Source: Harmothoe impar (lineage: Eukaryota; Annelida; Polychaeta; Phyllodocida; Polynoidae). From it: a stretch of DNA of 64,000 nucleotides. Location: assembly GCA_947462335.1 (NCBI GenBank), contig OX381721.1, positions 34,708,303 to 34,772,302 of the forward strand. The letters are read 5' to 3'. The stretch's first letter is position 1; each line of letters begins with the position of its first letter. Shown one piece after another: positions 10,301 to 18,765 of the stretch. The notes beneath the pieces were generated by a model, which ran no database searches, was not told the DNA's origin, and worked only from the letters and a program-made list of their open reading frames with translations. Made by a program: the position numbers and the translations under genes.

Positions 10301-11560
10301 AGGCTGAGTCGGAGATACTACTGGCCCGGCATGTCAGGCGACCTTTTAAGGTGGATCGAGACCTGTCCGGCCTGTTGTTTAGGCAAACCTGGTCCTGGAT
10401 TAGGAAAATTGCCACTGCAACAAGAGCTATTCGGAGTGAGATTTGCTTTCCCATTAGCTGTGGACATTATCAGTGGAGTTAAACCCACTCCAAAAGGTAA
10501 TACGTGTATGATGGTGGTCTCGGACTACTATACGAAATACACCCGAGTGTACCCACTCGAGGATCATACCGCTGCTACTTGTGCGGAAGCATTGGTGAAG
10601 GGGTGGATCCTCCATCTGGGGGCTCCCTTGATGTTACATAGCGATCAAGGGAGAGAATTTGAGTCCAAACTATGGACAGCTATGTGCCATCAGTTGGCTA
10701 TATGCAAAACTCGGACCAATCCGTACCGACCACAGTCCGACGGGCAGGTGGAGCGGTTCAATCGGACCTTGATCCAGGTTTTGAAGCCATTAGTGAACTC
10801 CCATATGGATGATTGGGATGATCAATGCGAATTTGTGGTGCATGCGTATAACAATACGGTCCACACTTCGACAAATTGCACACCGAACCTCTTGGTGTTC
10901 GGAGAGGACTTGATCATGCCGGCGGATTTAGTATTCGGGGTGGTAGGGATCAGTCCGGAAGCACCATGTACGGTGCTGTTTGTGGAATCTCTACGAGAGA
11001 GGTTCAAATTTGCCTACGAAACAGTTAGGGCTCATTTGCTCAAAGCTGCGAATTGGCAGAAGGTGGGTTACGACACCGGATTGAAGTTGCGACGATTCGT
11101 AGTGGGGGATAGAGTGATCCGCCTACACGAACCGCTCTGCAACGTCAAGCTGGCGAATAACTGGGATGGACCACACACTGTGGTTAAATGTATCAGTCAA
11201 ACGACTGTGTTGATTCAGTCCGAAGCAGGACGCATCCGGACGAGCCATGTGGCTCGGTTGCGTGCTTGGGCTGGAAGGGAGCTCACCCCGGAAACGGAGG
11301 TGGAGAAGGGAACTTCGGAGGCTAAATTTGTACCTTTGGAAGGGGTGTCAGTGGATACCCCTAAGAGAGTGGTACGAAAGAAGCTCCGGAAGACCGTGAA
11401 AAAGAAAGTCTCGGCAGGCGAAGGAAGAAGGGCACGGAAAACTAAAATCAAGGCTGGAGTTTTAGTTAAGAACGAGTGTCCTTCGGCCAGGTTACGAGAG
11501 GTGGACGGGAAACCCGTTCGGCGAAGCCCAAGGCTGGTGGCTAGAGGGGCTGTAACCTAG
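7316..11560 (+). CDS. pol: Pol polyprotein: protease, RT, RNase H, integrase (ORF2)
   Basis: The frame is open from 7316 to 11560 (1414 codons) with no credible ATG at its start, and is entered by -1 frameshift at 7385-7388. Numbering from 7316: aspartic protease DTGAS at 165; reverse transcriptase with YLDD at 585-588; RNase H with LDTDAS at about 736-741 and TDHSALRWL; integrase zinc region (HGHSTSGHFG ... CPAC); catalytic D1050, D1110 and E1146 (D-x35-E). A GPY/F-like WDGPH lies at 1283-1287, and the C-terminal tail is Lys/Arg-rich. No chromodomain is recognised. Every catalytic motif is intact and there are no stops, so the copy may be active. The Pro-RT-RH-Int order places it in Ty3/gypsy (Metaviridae). 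Confidence 0.96.
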   Translation: MPGDRSLCCGVYGSDSESSRKGGKLEGVVREGERTTPVYDVRQHTREVEPSEIPKAGRESGVASSLRGSDAGLVNIPVQQLPGNEAGRPITDRNEEVAAVTDTVWVGSTQLSPDHPCFDHLKKHGLDLAAPKDFKRFTVNPSPLGGRRWYVSVTVAGRAGEFLVDTGASHSFISSNFYALMPDSRDNFKTRVNACSADGSSMQTYGRAFIPLRIGGKEYVASPTIADIADDGILGLDFSALYDAVLNPGTGVLLIEHPYRAVEQCVLRQVSTVATVVQTVKIPPGQTCDVLVRSKGLRREEEAVVEPDVAMLGNIGLTGMDTLVGDGAWTVVPVSNPGLEPKYLRKDTILGKVFTSEAVMPAGQVSMKGDPSPTALSEGLEKMISETDLTDRRDLDSLRRLVVKYQDAWQVEGEPLGRTDKVLHSINTGDAQPFKMPYRRLPLGKKAVVEEQVKTMLEQKVIVPSTSPWSSPVQMVTKKDGSIRFCIDYRRLNGVTKKNAYPLPRIDETLDSLGGNQWFCTLDLQSRYWQIGMKEEDKEKTAFTSHIGLYQFELMPFGLCNAPATFEAMMETLLSDLLWRKCLVYLDDVIVFGKTFEECALNLGEVLERIRSNGLTLKPKKCELFRKSMVYLGRIISTEGVQADPAKLETVETWEVPKGPKDIRSFLGFCSYYRDFIPGFSRVSQPLQRLSHWTPGRKKEPFPWGMEQNEAFKEIKALFRTTPVLRYPTEKGQFILDTDASNESIGAALSQIQDGVEVPLAFASNSMNKAQRNYCTTKRELLAVVVYTKKFRHFLYGGNFTLRTDHSALRWLLNFKDAEGMIGRWLNHLSEFGLENSHIQHRAGTKHINADCLSRRPVRRCVRPECGDCGAHNAVVASVRLPYDGLLQNLLDWSTDTIRTYQMADPTIARLRELVPTGVCPVRPEISLENREMRRFLAQFHELEVRDSLLCRWKTCPGKRRVLQMVIPAAMRKDILYYCHGHSTSGHFGKKRSLERLSRRYYWPGMSGDLLRWIETCPACCLGKPGPGLGKLPLQQELFGVRFAFPLAVDIISGVKPTPKGNTCMMVVSDYYTKYTRVYPLEDHTAATCAEALVKGWILHLGAPLMLHSDQGREFESKLWTAMCHQLAICKTRTNPYRPQSDGQVERFNRTLIQVLKPLVNSHMDDWDDQCEFVVHAYNNTVHTSTNCTPNLLVFGEDLIMPADLVFGVVGISPEAPCTVLFVESLRERFKFAYETVRAHLLKAANWQKVGYDTGLKLRRFVVGDRVIRLHEPLCNVKLANNWDGPHTVVKCISQTTVLIQSEAGRIRTSHVARLRAWAGRELTPETEVEKGTSEAKFVPLEGVSVDTPKRVVRKKLRKTVKKKVSAGEGRRARKTKIKAGVLVKNECPSARLREVDGKPVRRSPRLVARGAVT
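7382..7425 (+). promoter_or_regulatory. -1 programmed frameshift signal (GGGAAAC + stem-loop)
   Basis: The gag frame reads G GGA AAC UAG at 7382-7391. This is a canonical X XXY YYZ heptamer in the correct phase, immediately before the gag stop. Five nucleotides downstream, 7394-7404 can pair with 7415-7425 (11 pairs with one G-G mismatch) around a 10-nt loop. Slipping back one base enters the pol frame exactly (AAA CTA GAG). GGGAAAC is an established retroviral slippery site. Confidence 0.85.
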
Positions 11561-12145
11561 CTTGTTTACACAACGAGTGTGGTGTCCTGTGTTGTCCTAT
11601 ATGTTATATGTATGTTACCAACAGGGGCGCTCAGAGTCAAGAGGAAAAGAATGTAAGAGTGCTCCCCGAAGGTGGTGGACGGATAATCCGGTGGGGTAAT
11701 CTTCGATTTCCCATAAATATCCACTAATACTCCTGATGAGCTCTTTATTCGAAGTATATTTTGACTTTTGTGAGCCGCCTACGTAGCAGTGTGATCCCCC
11801 GAGCCCGAGCTGCGGGCGGGAAAGGTCGTGACCTGATTAAACAGTAATTGGGTCACACCGGGTAACGGGATCGCGTCCAATCACGCGAGACGCTGCGCAT
11901 GCGCTTTGTTTTAAAAACAAAAGCGAGGGAACGCCATATTGATTTTGGGCTCGCCCCGGTCAATAGCGGTGTTGGTCGGCAGCGGGGAAGTTGGTGTTTT
12001 GGACGGCTAGAAGAGGAGAAAAGTCAGTAAAAGAGTTGTAAGCAGTGAGTACTCTTTCCTGGTGCGTCTGAGACAAAGAGGGAGACGGGGAACTAGTGTT
12101 TTCCCCGTCAAAACTCCCGTCGAAAGACACTTTGCCGTAGTGAGG
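11561..12145 (+). promoter_or_regulatory. Pol-ORF3 intergenic region, candidate internal promoter
   Basis: 585 bp without coding potential. GC-rich from about 11780, it holds a perfect GCGCATGCGC palindrome (11895-11904, NRF-1-like) and GCCATATT (11933-11940, YY1-like) upstream of ORF3, with no TATA box. Such sites typify TATA-less animal promoters. It could drive ORF3 separately. Alternatively ORF3 is made from a spliced RNA: GTAAGC at about 12029 and GTGAGT at about 12045 are possible donors. Confidence 0.35.
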
Positions 12146-15100
12146 ATGGCCGAGCAACAGCTCCGTCAATCCGAACTCACCGGAGCCCTAGTGGTGATGA
12201 GTTGAGCCAGACACTAGCGGATCTCCGTGTAGATCCGGCCTTGTCCCCGATCCGAAAGTCCCCGTCGCCGGACGGCAGCGAGGACTCCGGAGTGCTGCAA
12301 GGACTCGCCTACACCCAGGTAGCGGCGGATCCTTCCGAGACGACTGCACGTCCCTCCCGGATATGCAGTCTCAGCATATCACCAAACCTCCAGAAGACGG
12401 TTGCTCGCAAACTGTCTATGGGGAGTGGGAGTGATTCCGACACTTCACGTCCGAGGACGCGCGGTGGGAAGGGTGCTACCCGAGATCGGTCCAAGTCGGC
12501 CGATACTAAGGCTAGTACCAAGGCTATCAAACACACTGGTGTTGGGAAGAAGCCTCCGGGAAAGGACGAGCCTAAAAAGCCCGCTCCGAAGAAGGAAAGT
12601 ACTACGAGTACGAAGAAGCCGGGTTCTAAGGCTGCCACTGCAGCGGCCTCCAAGGATCCGAAGACGGTTGACCCCAAGGCTCCTACTACGAAGGTGCCTA
12701 AGGGTCAAAAGAAAGCTGATCCGAAGCCTGGTGCTAAGGACCAGCCGGGGAAGGGGCCGACGTCCGACAGCACTAAAACTGTCAAGACTCCGGGCCCCAG
12801 TAAGTCCAACCTACCGATCCCTGCCAAGGGGAAAGGTAGTGGGAAGGCAGTTGTAACAACAGCTGCTCCGACCCCAGCCGTTGACGTGTTGTCCTTCTCG
12901 CGAGGGCTGGACAATAGCTCAGCAGTAGCTGCTACAGCCGCTGCGATGGCTGGTACTAAAGGACATGGGGGAGCCCGTCCAAAAACGGTAGTTCCTCCCG
13001 AGGCACCTCGGACCGAGGAAGCTATGGATACATCATCCGCAGCCCATACGGTCCAGGTAGTGCAGGATGTGCTGTCTAGCATCACCTTCAACCTCCCGAC
13101 TCCCCTGGAGCCAAGAAAGGAGGTACCCGTTCGGGTGGAGTTACCTCCTCCAAAAGAGGTACCCGTCCGAGTGGATACTCCTCAACAGTCTACCGAGCCT
13201 GCTCTGGAACCATCCAATACCATGGATATTTCAGAGGAAGCCGGGAAACTGGACCAGGCTGCAGGTGGTGGTCCGACTGGATCGGGGGTGCAAATCCTCG
13301 CTCCACACCAGCATGACGCATGGGAGAAGGAGGACGCCGACGTCCCATCCCTGCTCCGAGGTGCTATCATCGATCAGATGAGCGCAACAGAGGTCAGGTC
13401 CTTCGATCTGATCCAAATGCGAACCTTCCGGGGGCTAGACGAGTTGTCTGCCAGGTTCCCGGCTTGGTTCCCAGATCGCTTAACGGCGGCCATGAACGAT
13501 CTCAGCAAAAAGTCAGAGACAGCTCGCTTAGTTGCTGAGACCGAGGGACGTCCCGAACTTATCGCGGCCTTGGAGTACGACCTGCAAACTGCAGCGGAAT
13601 TCCAGACCGTGCATAACCGGCGGGAGAAGAGGAGACATCTGACGCCAGCAATGAAGCTGGCTCGGAGTATGGAGCAGAAGACCAAAGAGTCCATTCTGGA
13701 TACTACTCTGGAGGATGAAATGATCCAACAGAACACGGCCGCGGCTAGGTCTGCAGACACTAGTCGCATGGAAAAGGCCAATCGTAGGGACCAATACCTA
13801 CGAGAGACCATCAAGGTAACCTCTCGGAAGGGGGGTCGATCCGACGAGGAGGTAGAAGCGGTTCTGAAGGGATTGGATGAAAATACAATCCCGGACGACG
13901 AACTTCAGGTTCTGGTCCGGAATGCACTCCGAGCCAATGCTGCAAGTGGGTTTAAGTACTTTAAACCCATGTGTGTGAACGACTGCGTCAAGGACAAGCG
14001 GGCCTCACACATTCCGGAGGAGGTGGGTCCTGACGGTCTCTCCGATGACGAGGAGTGGATTAAGACTGATCCACTCGATAAGTCGGTACAGTTGTACCAC
14101 TTTGAGCTCCTGGACAAGGTCCAAAATGGTAGTACCAAATACCATTCGCCTTTCCAGAAAGCTAAGTTGGCATGGGCTATGGCTAGATGGCATCCATTTA
14201 GCAAGTGCCCCTTTGAGCCTTGTCTGAACATCGACGAGACACTGGAAACGCCCCGAACTTGGCCTAGCAAGGTTCGGTACGCAAGGCATATTACCCGCTA
14301 TCATTTGCGTCACTACATGCGGTATGACTGCTTGAGTGTGGGTACAAAGCAGAGCAAGGGTTGTCCGAATGGTGGCTGGTTCTACACTAGAGCCGATATC
14401 ATCAGGCATCTTGCTAAGCAGCACGGCTTGGCTCTGGAGATCGCGGCGGAACGCATCCAGACAGCCCATCAGGAAGTCTACTCCCATTTCGGGGTAGTGG
14501 GCCGAAATGAGAATCTCGAGGTGGATTTTGGCACCAACGAGAGAGGAAAGGTCCGGGTCTTTTACAAGGTAAACCCGGACGGCAACTACAACCGGGTTCC
14601 GGAAGGTGAGCTCTTCGATGAATTCGAGGAGTACCAGAAGCGTACCAGTACGCGAAAGGTGCGGCGCGCTCAGAAGAGACCTAGTGGGTCTTCGGAGCAG
14701 GCCGACTCTAAAAAGGCCAAAACGGATGAAAGGAAATCCGTTATGGAGAAGGCGGATCCGGGCTATAAAGGGCCGGCATTCACCTCTCATACGACCGACT
14801 GGAAGAAGGGTCCCCAGGGCAGGCCACCTCGGTCTGTTCCGGAGGATCCAAACTCCAGCACGATGGGGTCCTTCGCAGAGGAGTTCCCCGAAAATGAGAT
14901 GGTTCCGGGTGATGAGTCGCAGACTCTAACCCAGACCGGTAAGACGAAGGCTCCAGCAAAGAAAACGCCGAAGCCAGTTCAGACCCCGGATCTCCCACCC
15001 GAGACCGCAGAGGAGGGGCGTCTAGTCTTGCGACTGAAGAGCCCTCCTTCGTTCCCTCCCGCCGACTTCACTTCCTATGAAGCCGGACAGGAGGCCTTCG

Positions 15101-15279
15101 GTCAATGGCAAGACAACTTTCATCGGTTGCTTGCTGGCCTGAGTCAGGAGGTGGCGATGTTGTCCTTAAACACGGTGCATCATCTCCATCAGAGGGAGGT
15201 CGCTACCCAGAAGGCAGCGGCTACGGAGTCCGTACAGGAAGAGCGTGAAAACGCTCGGACTGAACGATGTGCTGCTTAA
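12097..15279 (+). CDS. ORF3: large Lys/Pro-rich, zinc-finger-like protein
   Basis: The frame is open from 12097 to the TAA at 15277. The first in-frame ATG is at 12418. A well-placed ATG at 12146 is one frame away and stops after 19 codons, so the true start is unresolved (indel, splicing or non-AUG). Numbering from 12202: about 70-215 is Lys/Pro/Ala/Thr-rich and disordered; about 270-380 is Pro/Glu-rich; about 390-620 is helical. Then two C2H2-like motifs follow: C669-x4-C674 with H696-x4-H701, and C710/C721 with H736-x4-H741. The rest is acidic/basic linker and a terminal coiled coil. No signal peptide or transmembrane helix is seen, so it is not an envelope protein. The family is not recognised. 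A nucleic-acid- or chromatin-binding accessory protein is inferred from the motifs. Confidence 0.8.
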   Translation, partial: CFPRQNSRRKTLCRSEDGRATAPSIRTHRSPSGDELSQTLADLRVDPALSPIRKSPSPDGSEDSGVLQGLAYTQVAADPSETTARPSRICSLSISPNLQKTVARKLSMGSGSDSDTSRPRTRGGKGATRDRSKSADTKASTKAIKHTGVGKKPPGKDEPKKPAPKKESTTSTKKPGSKAATAAASKDPKTVDPKAPTTKVPKGQKKADPKPGAKDQPGKGPTSDSTKTVKTPGPSKSNLPIPAKGKGSGKAVVTTAAPTPAVDVLSFSRGLDNSSAVAATAAAMAGTKGHGGARPKTVVPPEAPRTEEAMDTSSAAHTVQVVQDVLSSITFNLPTPLEPRKEVPVRVELPPPKEVPVRVDTPQQSTEPALEPSNTMDISEEAGKLDQAAGGGPTGSGVQILAPHQHDAWEKEDADVPSLLRGAIIDQMSATEVRSFDLIQMRTFRGLDELSARFPAWFPDRLTAAMNDLSKKSETARLVAETEGRPELIAALEYDLQTAAEFQTVHNRREKRRHLTPAMKLARSMEQKTKESILDTTLEDEMIQQNTAAARSADTSRMEKANRRDQYLRETIKVTSRKGGRSDEEVEAVLKGLDENTIPDDELQVLVRNALRANAASGFKYFKPMCVNDCVKDKRASHIPEEVGPDGLSDDEEWIKTDPLDKSVQLYHFELLDKVQNGSTKYHSPFQKAKLAWAMARWHPFSKCPFEPCLNIDETLETPRTWPSKVRYARHITRYHLRHYMRYDCLSVGTKQSKGCPNGGWFYTRADIIRHLAKQHGLALEIAAERIQTAHQEVYSHFGVVGRNENLEVDFGTNERGKVRVFYKVNPDGNYNRVPEGELFDEFEEYQKRTSTRKVRRAQKRPSGSSEQADSKKAKTDERKSVMEKADPGYKGPAFTSHTTDWKKGPQGRPPRSVPEDPNSSTMGSFAEEFPENEMVPGDESQTLTQTGKTKAPAKKTPKPVQTPDLPPETAEEGRLVLRLKSPPSFPPADFTSYEAGQEAFGQWQDNFHRLLAGLSQEVAMLSLNTVHHLHQREVATQKAAATESVQEERENARTERCAA

Positions 15280-15510
15280 ACCGAAAGGAAGAAGCAAAAG
15301 TTGGCAGTTAAGAACGCCGAGGAGAAGCTGGACCACGAACGTCGTCGGTTCCGAGACTGCTTCGCGCATGAAATGCACGAGTGGGATGGAACTCGGGCTC
15401 AAATCGAGCTCTGGCTCCAGGAGCTGACTCTGGCGGAAGCTGCGTCGGACTCTGAGGAGGAAGAGGAGCCGGCTAAACCCGGTTCCGAAGACGAGTCGGA
15501 CTCCGGATAG
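15280..15510 (+). pseudogene. ORF3 C-terminal extension after an in-frame TAA
   Basis: After the TAA at 15277-15279 the same frame stays open for 76 codons to a TAG at 15508. It continues the charged coiled coil (Lys/Glu/Arg-rich, with EEKLDHERRRFRDCF) and ends in a Ser/Glu/Asp-rich acidic tail. The continuity of composition suggests the TAA is either a recent nonsense change in this copy or a readthrough site. It is not an independent gene, since it lacks an early ATG. Confidence 0.55.
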
Positions 15511-16376
15511 GATTATCCTATTCTAGGAGCCGATTAGGAGAAAGGGGGGGTATTCTAAGTATACCAACCCTACAAGCAAAACCCTTAGAAAGGGTTTAGG
15601 AGTGTCCGGACAGAGAAACGCGGCAGGCTGGCTACGCAAGGATCCAGTCTGCCAGGTGGTACTGACGGGGGAGGACAAGGAGATCCGGAGGGGACGCTGA
15701 ACTCGGGACTGGAGCACTTTACCAACATGGATCCGATACACGATGTTTTTTTTATATAAACTCTGGATATCAGGACCGAGTGCTCCTAATTATAAGTCCG
15801 AAGATCGCCTGGAGGCAGGACTATTTTTTTCTCTATTTATCACCTAAAAAGCTCCCGAGCATGAGCTATGAACTTTCTCGTTCCGGTGAGTAAGAGCTGA
15901 ACGAAGTAGGTTCTGAAAGCCGGGCGGAATGCAACACCATCAACAGAGGATCCGGATCTTCGCTACAAAACCACGTATGATGTCTTTTTGTAATAATACT
16001 TTAATATGTCTTTAAACCCTTAAAAGAAGTGATATTGTTTATCACTTATAAGTGTTATTCGTTACGAGTTTAATTAGCTCGGGGTCCTGAAGGGACGAAA
16101 TTTTTTTACTGTGATATTGTACTTTTTCAAGTGTTTGTATACTATATGTATAGATTAACTCCATCTAACCTAGGGAATGGGGCGTAATTGTCATTACGGT
16201 CTATATATGTAGAAATGTGTGTAATTAATACCTTTTTTGTGTTCAACAGTATACGTCATATTGTTTGTAAGGTATAACTTTAATAAACCCCTAAGGTGGT
16301 ATTTATAAGATAATGCCAGTCCGAAGTGTTTTCGGACTTTAACCTTAATTAATTTTTTACCTCCCGGTTATTATCT
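15511..16376 (+). other. Non-coding 3' region of the retrotransposon
   Basis: About 870 bp, AT-rich in its second half and without open frames of note. An AATAAA occurs at 16282-16287. TTCGGAC/GTCCGAA motifs continue here. No envelope-like ORF is present. Confidence 0.6.
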
Positions 16377-16388
16377 GGTAGGGGGTAG
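16377..16388 (+). promoter_or_regulatory. Polypurine tract (interrupted)
   Basis: GGTAGGGGGTAG directly abuts the 3' LTR and is the expected plus-strand primer. Two T residues interrupt it, so it is imperfect. Confidence 0.6.
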
Positions 16389-16825
16389 TGTAGGGGCTAG
16401 GGTTATACGGGTATGTTATATGACGAGTGCTGTTGGATGTTGTGTTGCGAGCTCAGTCCGAACCCTTCAGTCCGACGGTAGGTGGCAGCACCTACCCCGG
16501 GCTTGGGGTATGGACAGAGGTCGCTATAGGCTTCCGGTCTGCGTGTGCGCGCGCAGGCTGGCTGCCTATATATACCCAGCATCTGACGGTACTCGTCGGT
16601 TACTCTGAGCCACGCTGGTAAGGAGACCCCGTGATCATTACGGCTGATTCGCCTACTGACCCGTTCCGAACTCTATAGGGAGTTCGCACACATAGATACT
16701 GCTTGTCTAGGTTTTCTGAATAAACCCGATTTGCAACCTGTAACACTTGATCCGAACTGTGTCGACTTTGTTCTTTAATTGATACTCTACCAATATCATA
16801 AAGAGACAAAGTATCGTTTATTACA
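16389..16825 (+). repeat. 3' LTR
   Basis: 437 bp, apparently identical to 4171-4607, with AATAAA at 16719-16724 as the likely element poly(A) signal. It is followed by CATG, matching the four bases before the 5' LTR. Confidence 0.95.
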
Positions 16826-17284
16826 CATGTATTATCAACCAATGCAGGGAGAGTTACGCAGTGTGTCGAGGCATGTCGTCATGACCAATATTGCCCTGAG
16901 GCAATATGACATGTATGACATGTTTTAAAGGGTAAAATCAAGTCAAAATAGGCATAGTCAATTAATCCCTTTTTTTGCACCAAATTCACCCTCTTTGATG
17001 TATAAAATTGACTCTTAAACTAGGAAAGGAGAGTTTTACAATAACGCTCTGACCCCAGCTTTATGAGAAGTCTGTATCAGGCACTGAAGGTGGAAGGGGG
17101 TTCTAACAGTGAGCTGTAAGAACCCACATGTGTGTGATGGGGGTCAGGCCCTCCTTGACCCTCCTCCTTAACCCGTCCCCGCCCCCGGCAGGATTAACCG
17201 TTCAGGACAGCCTGGTGGTGTGTCAGCCTCACACCAGCAGGCACTGCTGCTGCTGTGTAAGGCATAGGGCTGGGTCTCACCACA

Positions 17285-17875
17285 GCGATACAGGTTGATA
17301 GTCTACGATGGGGTGACTTAGAATCTATGACTGGGTGATCTCCACAACTGGGTGGCCTCTACACCTGTGTGACCTCTATGACCGGGTGACCTCTTTGAAT
17401 AGGTGACCTCTATGACCGGGTGACCTCTTTGACCGGTTGACTTCCATGACTGAGTGACTTCTTTGACTGGGTGACCTCTTTGAATAGGTGACCTCTATGA
17501 CCGGGTGACCTCTTTGACCGGTTGACTTCCATGACTGGGTGACTTCTTTGACTGGGTGACCTCTTTGAATAGGTGACCTCTATGACCGGGTGACCTCTTT
17601 GACCGGTTGACTTCTATGACTGGTGATCTCTTTGACCAGGTGACCTCGATGACTGGGTGCCCTCTTAAACTGGGTGACCTCTATGAACGGGTGATCTCTT
17701 TAACTCGGTGACCTCTAGGACTGGGTGACCTTGACTGGGTGATCTCTTTAACCAGGTGACCTCTATGACTGGGTGACTTCTTTGACCGGGTGATCTCTAT
17801 AACTGGGTGACCCCTATGACTGGGTGACCTCTTTGACCGCGTGACCTAGTCTGGGTGACCTCTTGGACCGACAAG
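17285..17875. repeat. Minisatellite, GGTGACCTCTATGACTG units (copy A)
   Basis: More than 30 degenerate units of about 17 bp (GGTGACCTCTATGACTG, GGTGACCTCTTTGACCG and similar), with a higher-order 34-bp alternation and a local three-fold repeat near 17390-17600. They lie inside an element whose left end contains GATACAGGTTGATAGTCTA. The matching right end is truncated in this copy (about 17965-17995). Confidence 0.8.
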
Positions 17876-18050
17876 CGTGAAAAGGGCTTTGATGGGGAAT
17901 ATGCAGAAAGAAATGGCATGAAAAGGTTAATGCACATTTGTGCACTTTTAATATGTTACTAATTACTAATTTGTGTCAATCTAGTGAGACTTAGCCATAG
18001 ACTTTATACTCCATGAATGTTTGGCATTAAGCAAATATAACAACCCTTAA

Positions 18051-18765
18051 AGGGTATCGCTACCTGTTCGATGGTCTAGATATTCTATTGATTTCTGCAT
18101 ATAACTTAGTATAATATTAGTTCGATACATTAGGAACTAGAAAAAGTAAAGAAAATGGCATGGTACCGTGCTCAATTCTATGGGAAAGTCACTTAAAAAA
18201 GCTAGTTCTTAACTAAGCTAAAAGAGCATTTTTATTTTGTGGTCAGATGACCATGTTCTTCTATTGCTATCTTCGAATCACTTTGGATTAGATTAGTTGG
18301 CAGCATAATCAAATAGAAAATGGAAAAAAAATTACATGTTGTGGTGCTCATTTTTCTGTAATGCCCATTTAAAGAAAAAGTACTTCCTTTGTGAGGCAAT
18401 CTAGCCCTATAGCCCATGAAATCGACGTTGCTCCTTAGATACTCTCTATGTGAAAATTAGACTATAATGCAAGATTCCTTCCCCCTTTATTTTACCCCCC
18501 CCCCCCAAAAAAAAGAATAACTATACCTCTTTTTGAGAAAAGGTCATGGCACCTTCTGGGATAGAACTCCTGATCCCCTGATTGCAAAGCAGGCATCATA
18601 ACCACTACACTACAGATTCTGGTGGAGATCCGAAGAACTGTTGTGCTATTATTCCATATATCTCTTATTGACATATGCCACGAGAGGGCAGCACTAGCTA
18701 CATAGTACAATGTCGTTTCTCTGACATCCACAGGGTTCCAGCACCTACTTTTGTAGCGATACCCT
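18051..18765 (-). mobile_element. 715-bp TTAA-flanked element with tRNA-like head, copy 1
   Basis: Inverted ends AGGGTATCGCTAC / GTAGCGATACCCT, bounded by TTAA on both sides (18047-18050, 18766-18769). The same locus in copy B (about 23460) lacks the element, confirming insertion. It is non-coding. A tRNA-like A/B-box region lies at about 18552-18618 on the minus strand. The other copy at 26318-27032 is also 715 bp, in opposite orientation. TTAA suggests piggyBac-type mobilisation, though TA alone cannot be excluded. Confidence 0.8.
18552..18618 (-). other. tRNA-derived Pol III promoter-like region
   Basis: On the minus strand: A box TAGTGTAGTGG, then GTTATGATGCC, an anticodon-stem-like stretch, and a B-box-like AGTTCTATCCC. 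It resembles a tRNA-SINE head. It is not a functional tRNA (the acceptor stem is missing). Confidence 0.5.

Larger units (their letters stand above)
4171..16825 (+). mobile_element. Complete Ty3/gypsy LTR retrotransposon with a third ORF
   Basis: It has two 437-bp LTRs (4171-4607, 16389-16825) starting TGTAGGGG and ending TTTATTACA, which look identical base for base. It is flanked by CATG, or ACATG if the LTR end is shifted by one base, on both sides as the target duplication. In order it carries a primer site, Gag, a -1 frameshift, Pro-RT-RNaseH-Int (the Ty3/gypsy domain order), a third large ORF and a purine-rich tract. At 12.7 kb it is long for a gypsy element, because of ORF3 and about 1.5 kb of non-coding DNA around it. 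Identical LTRs imply a very recent insertion. Codons and LTRs are strikingly rich in TCCGA. Confidence 0.97.

Noticed and set aside
12202..15279. ORF3 as a retroviral envelope
   Set aside because: No signal peptide, no transmembrane segment and no cleavage site. Composition is Lys/Pro-rich with zinc-finger-like motifs.
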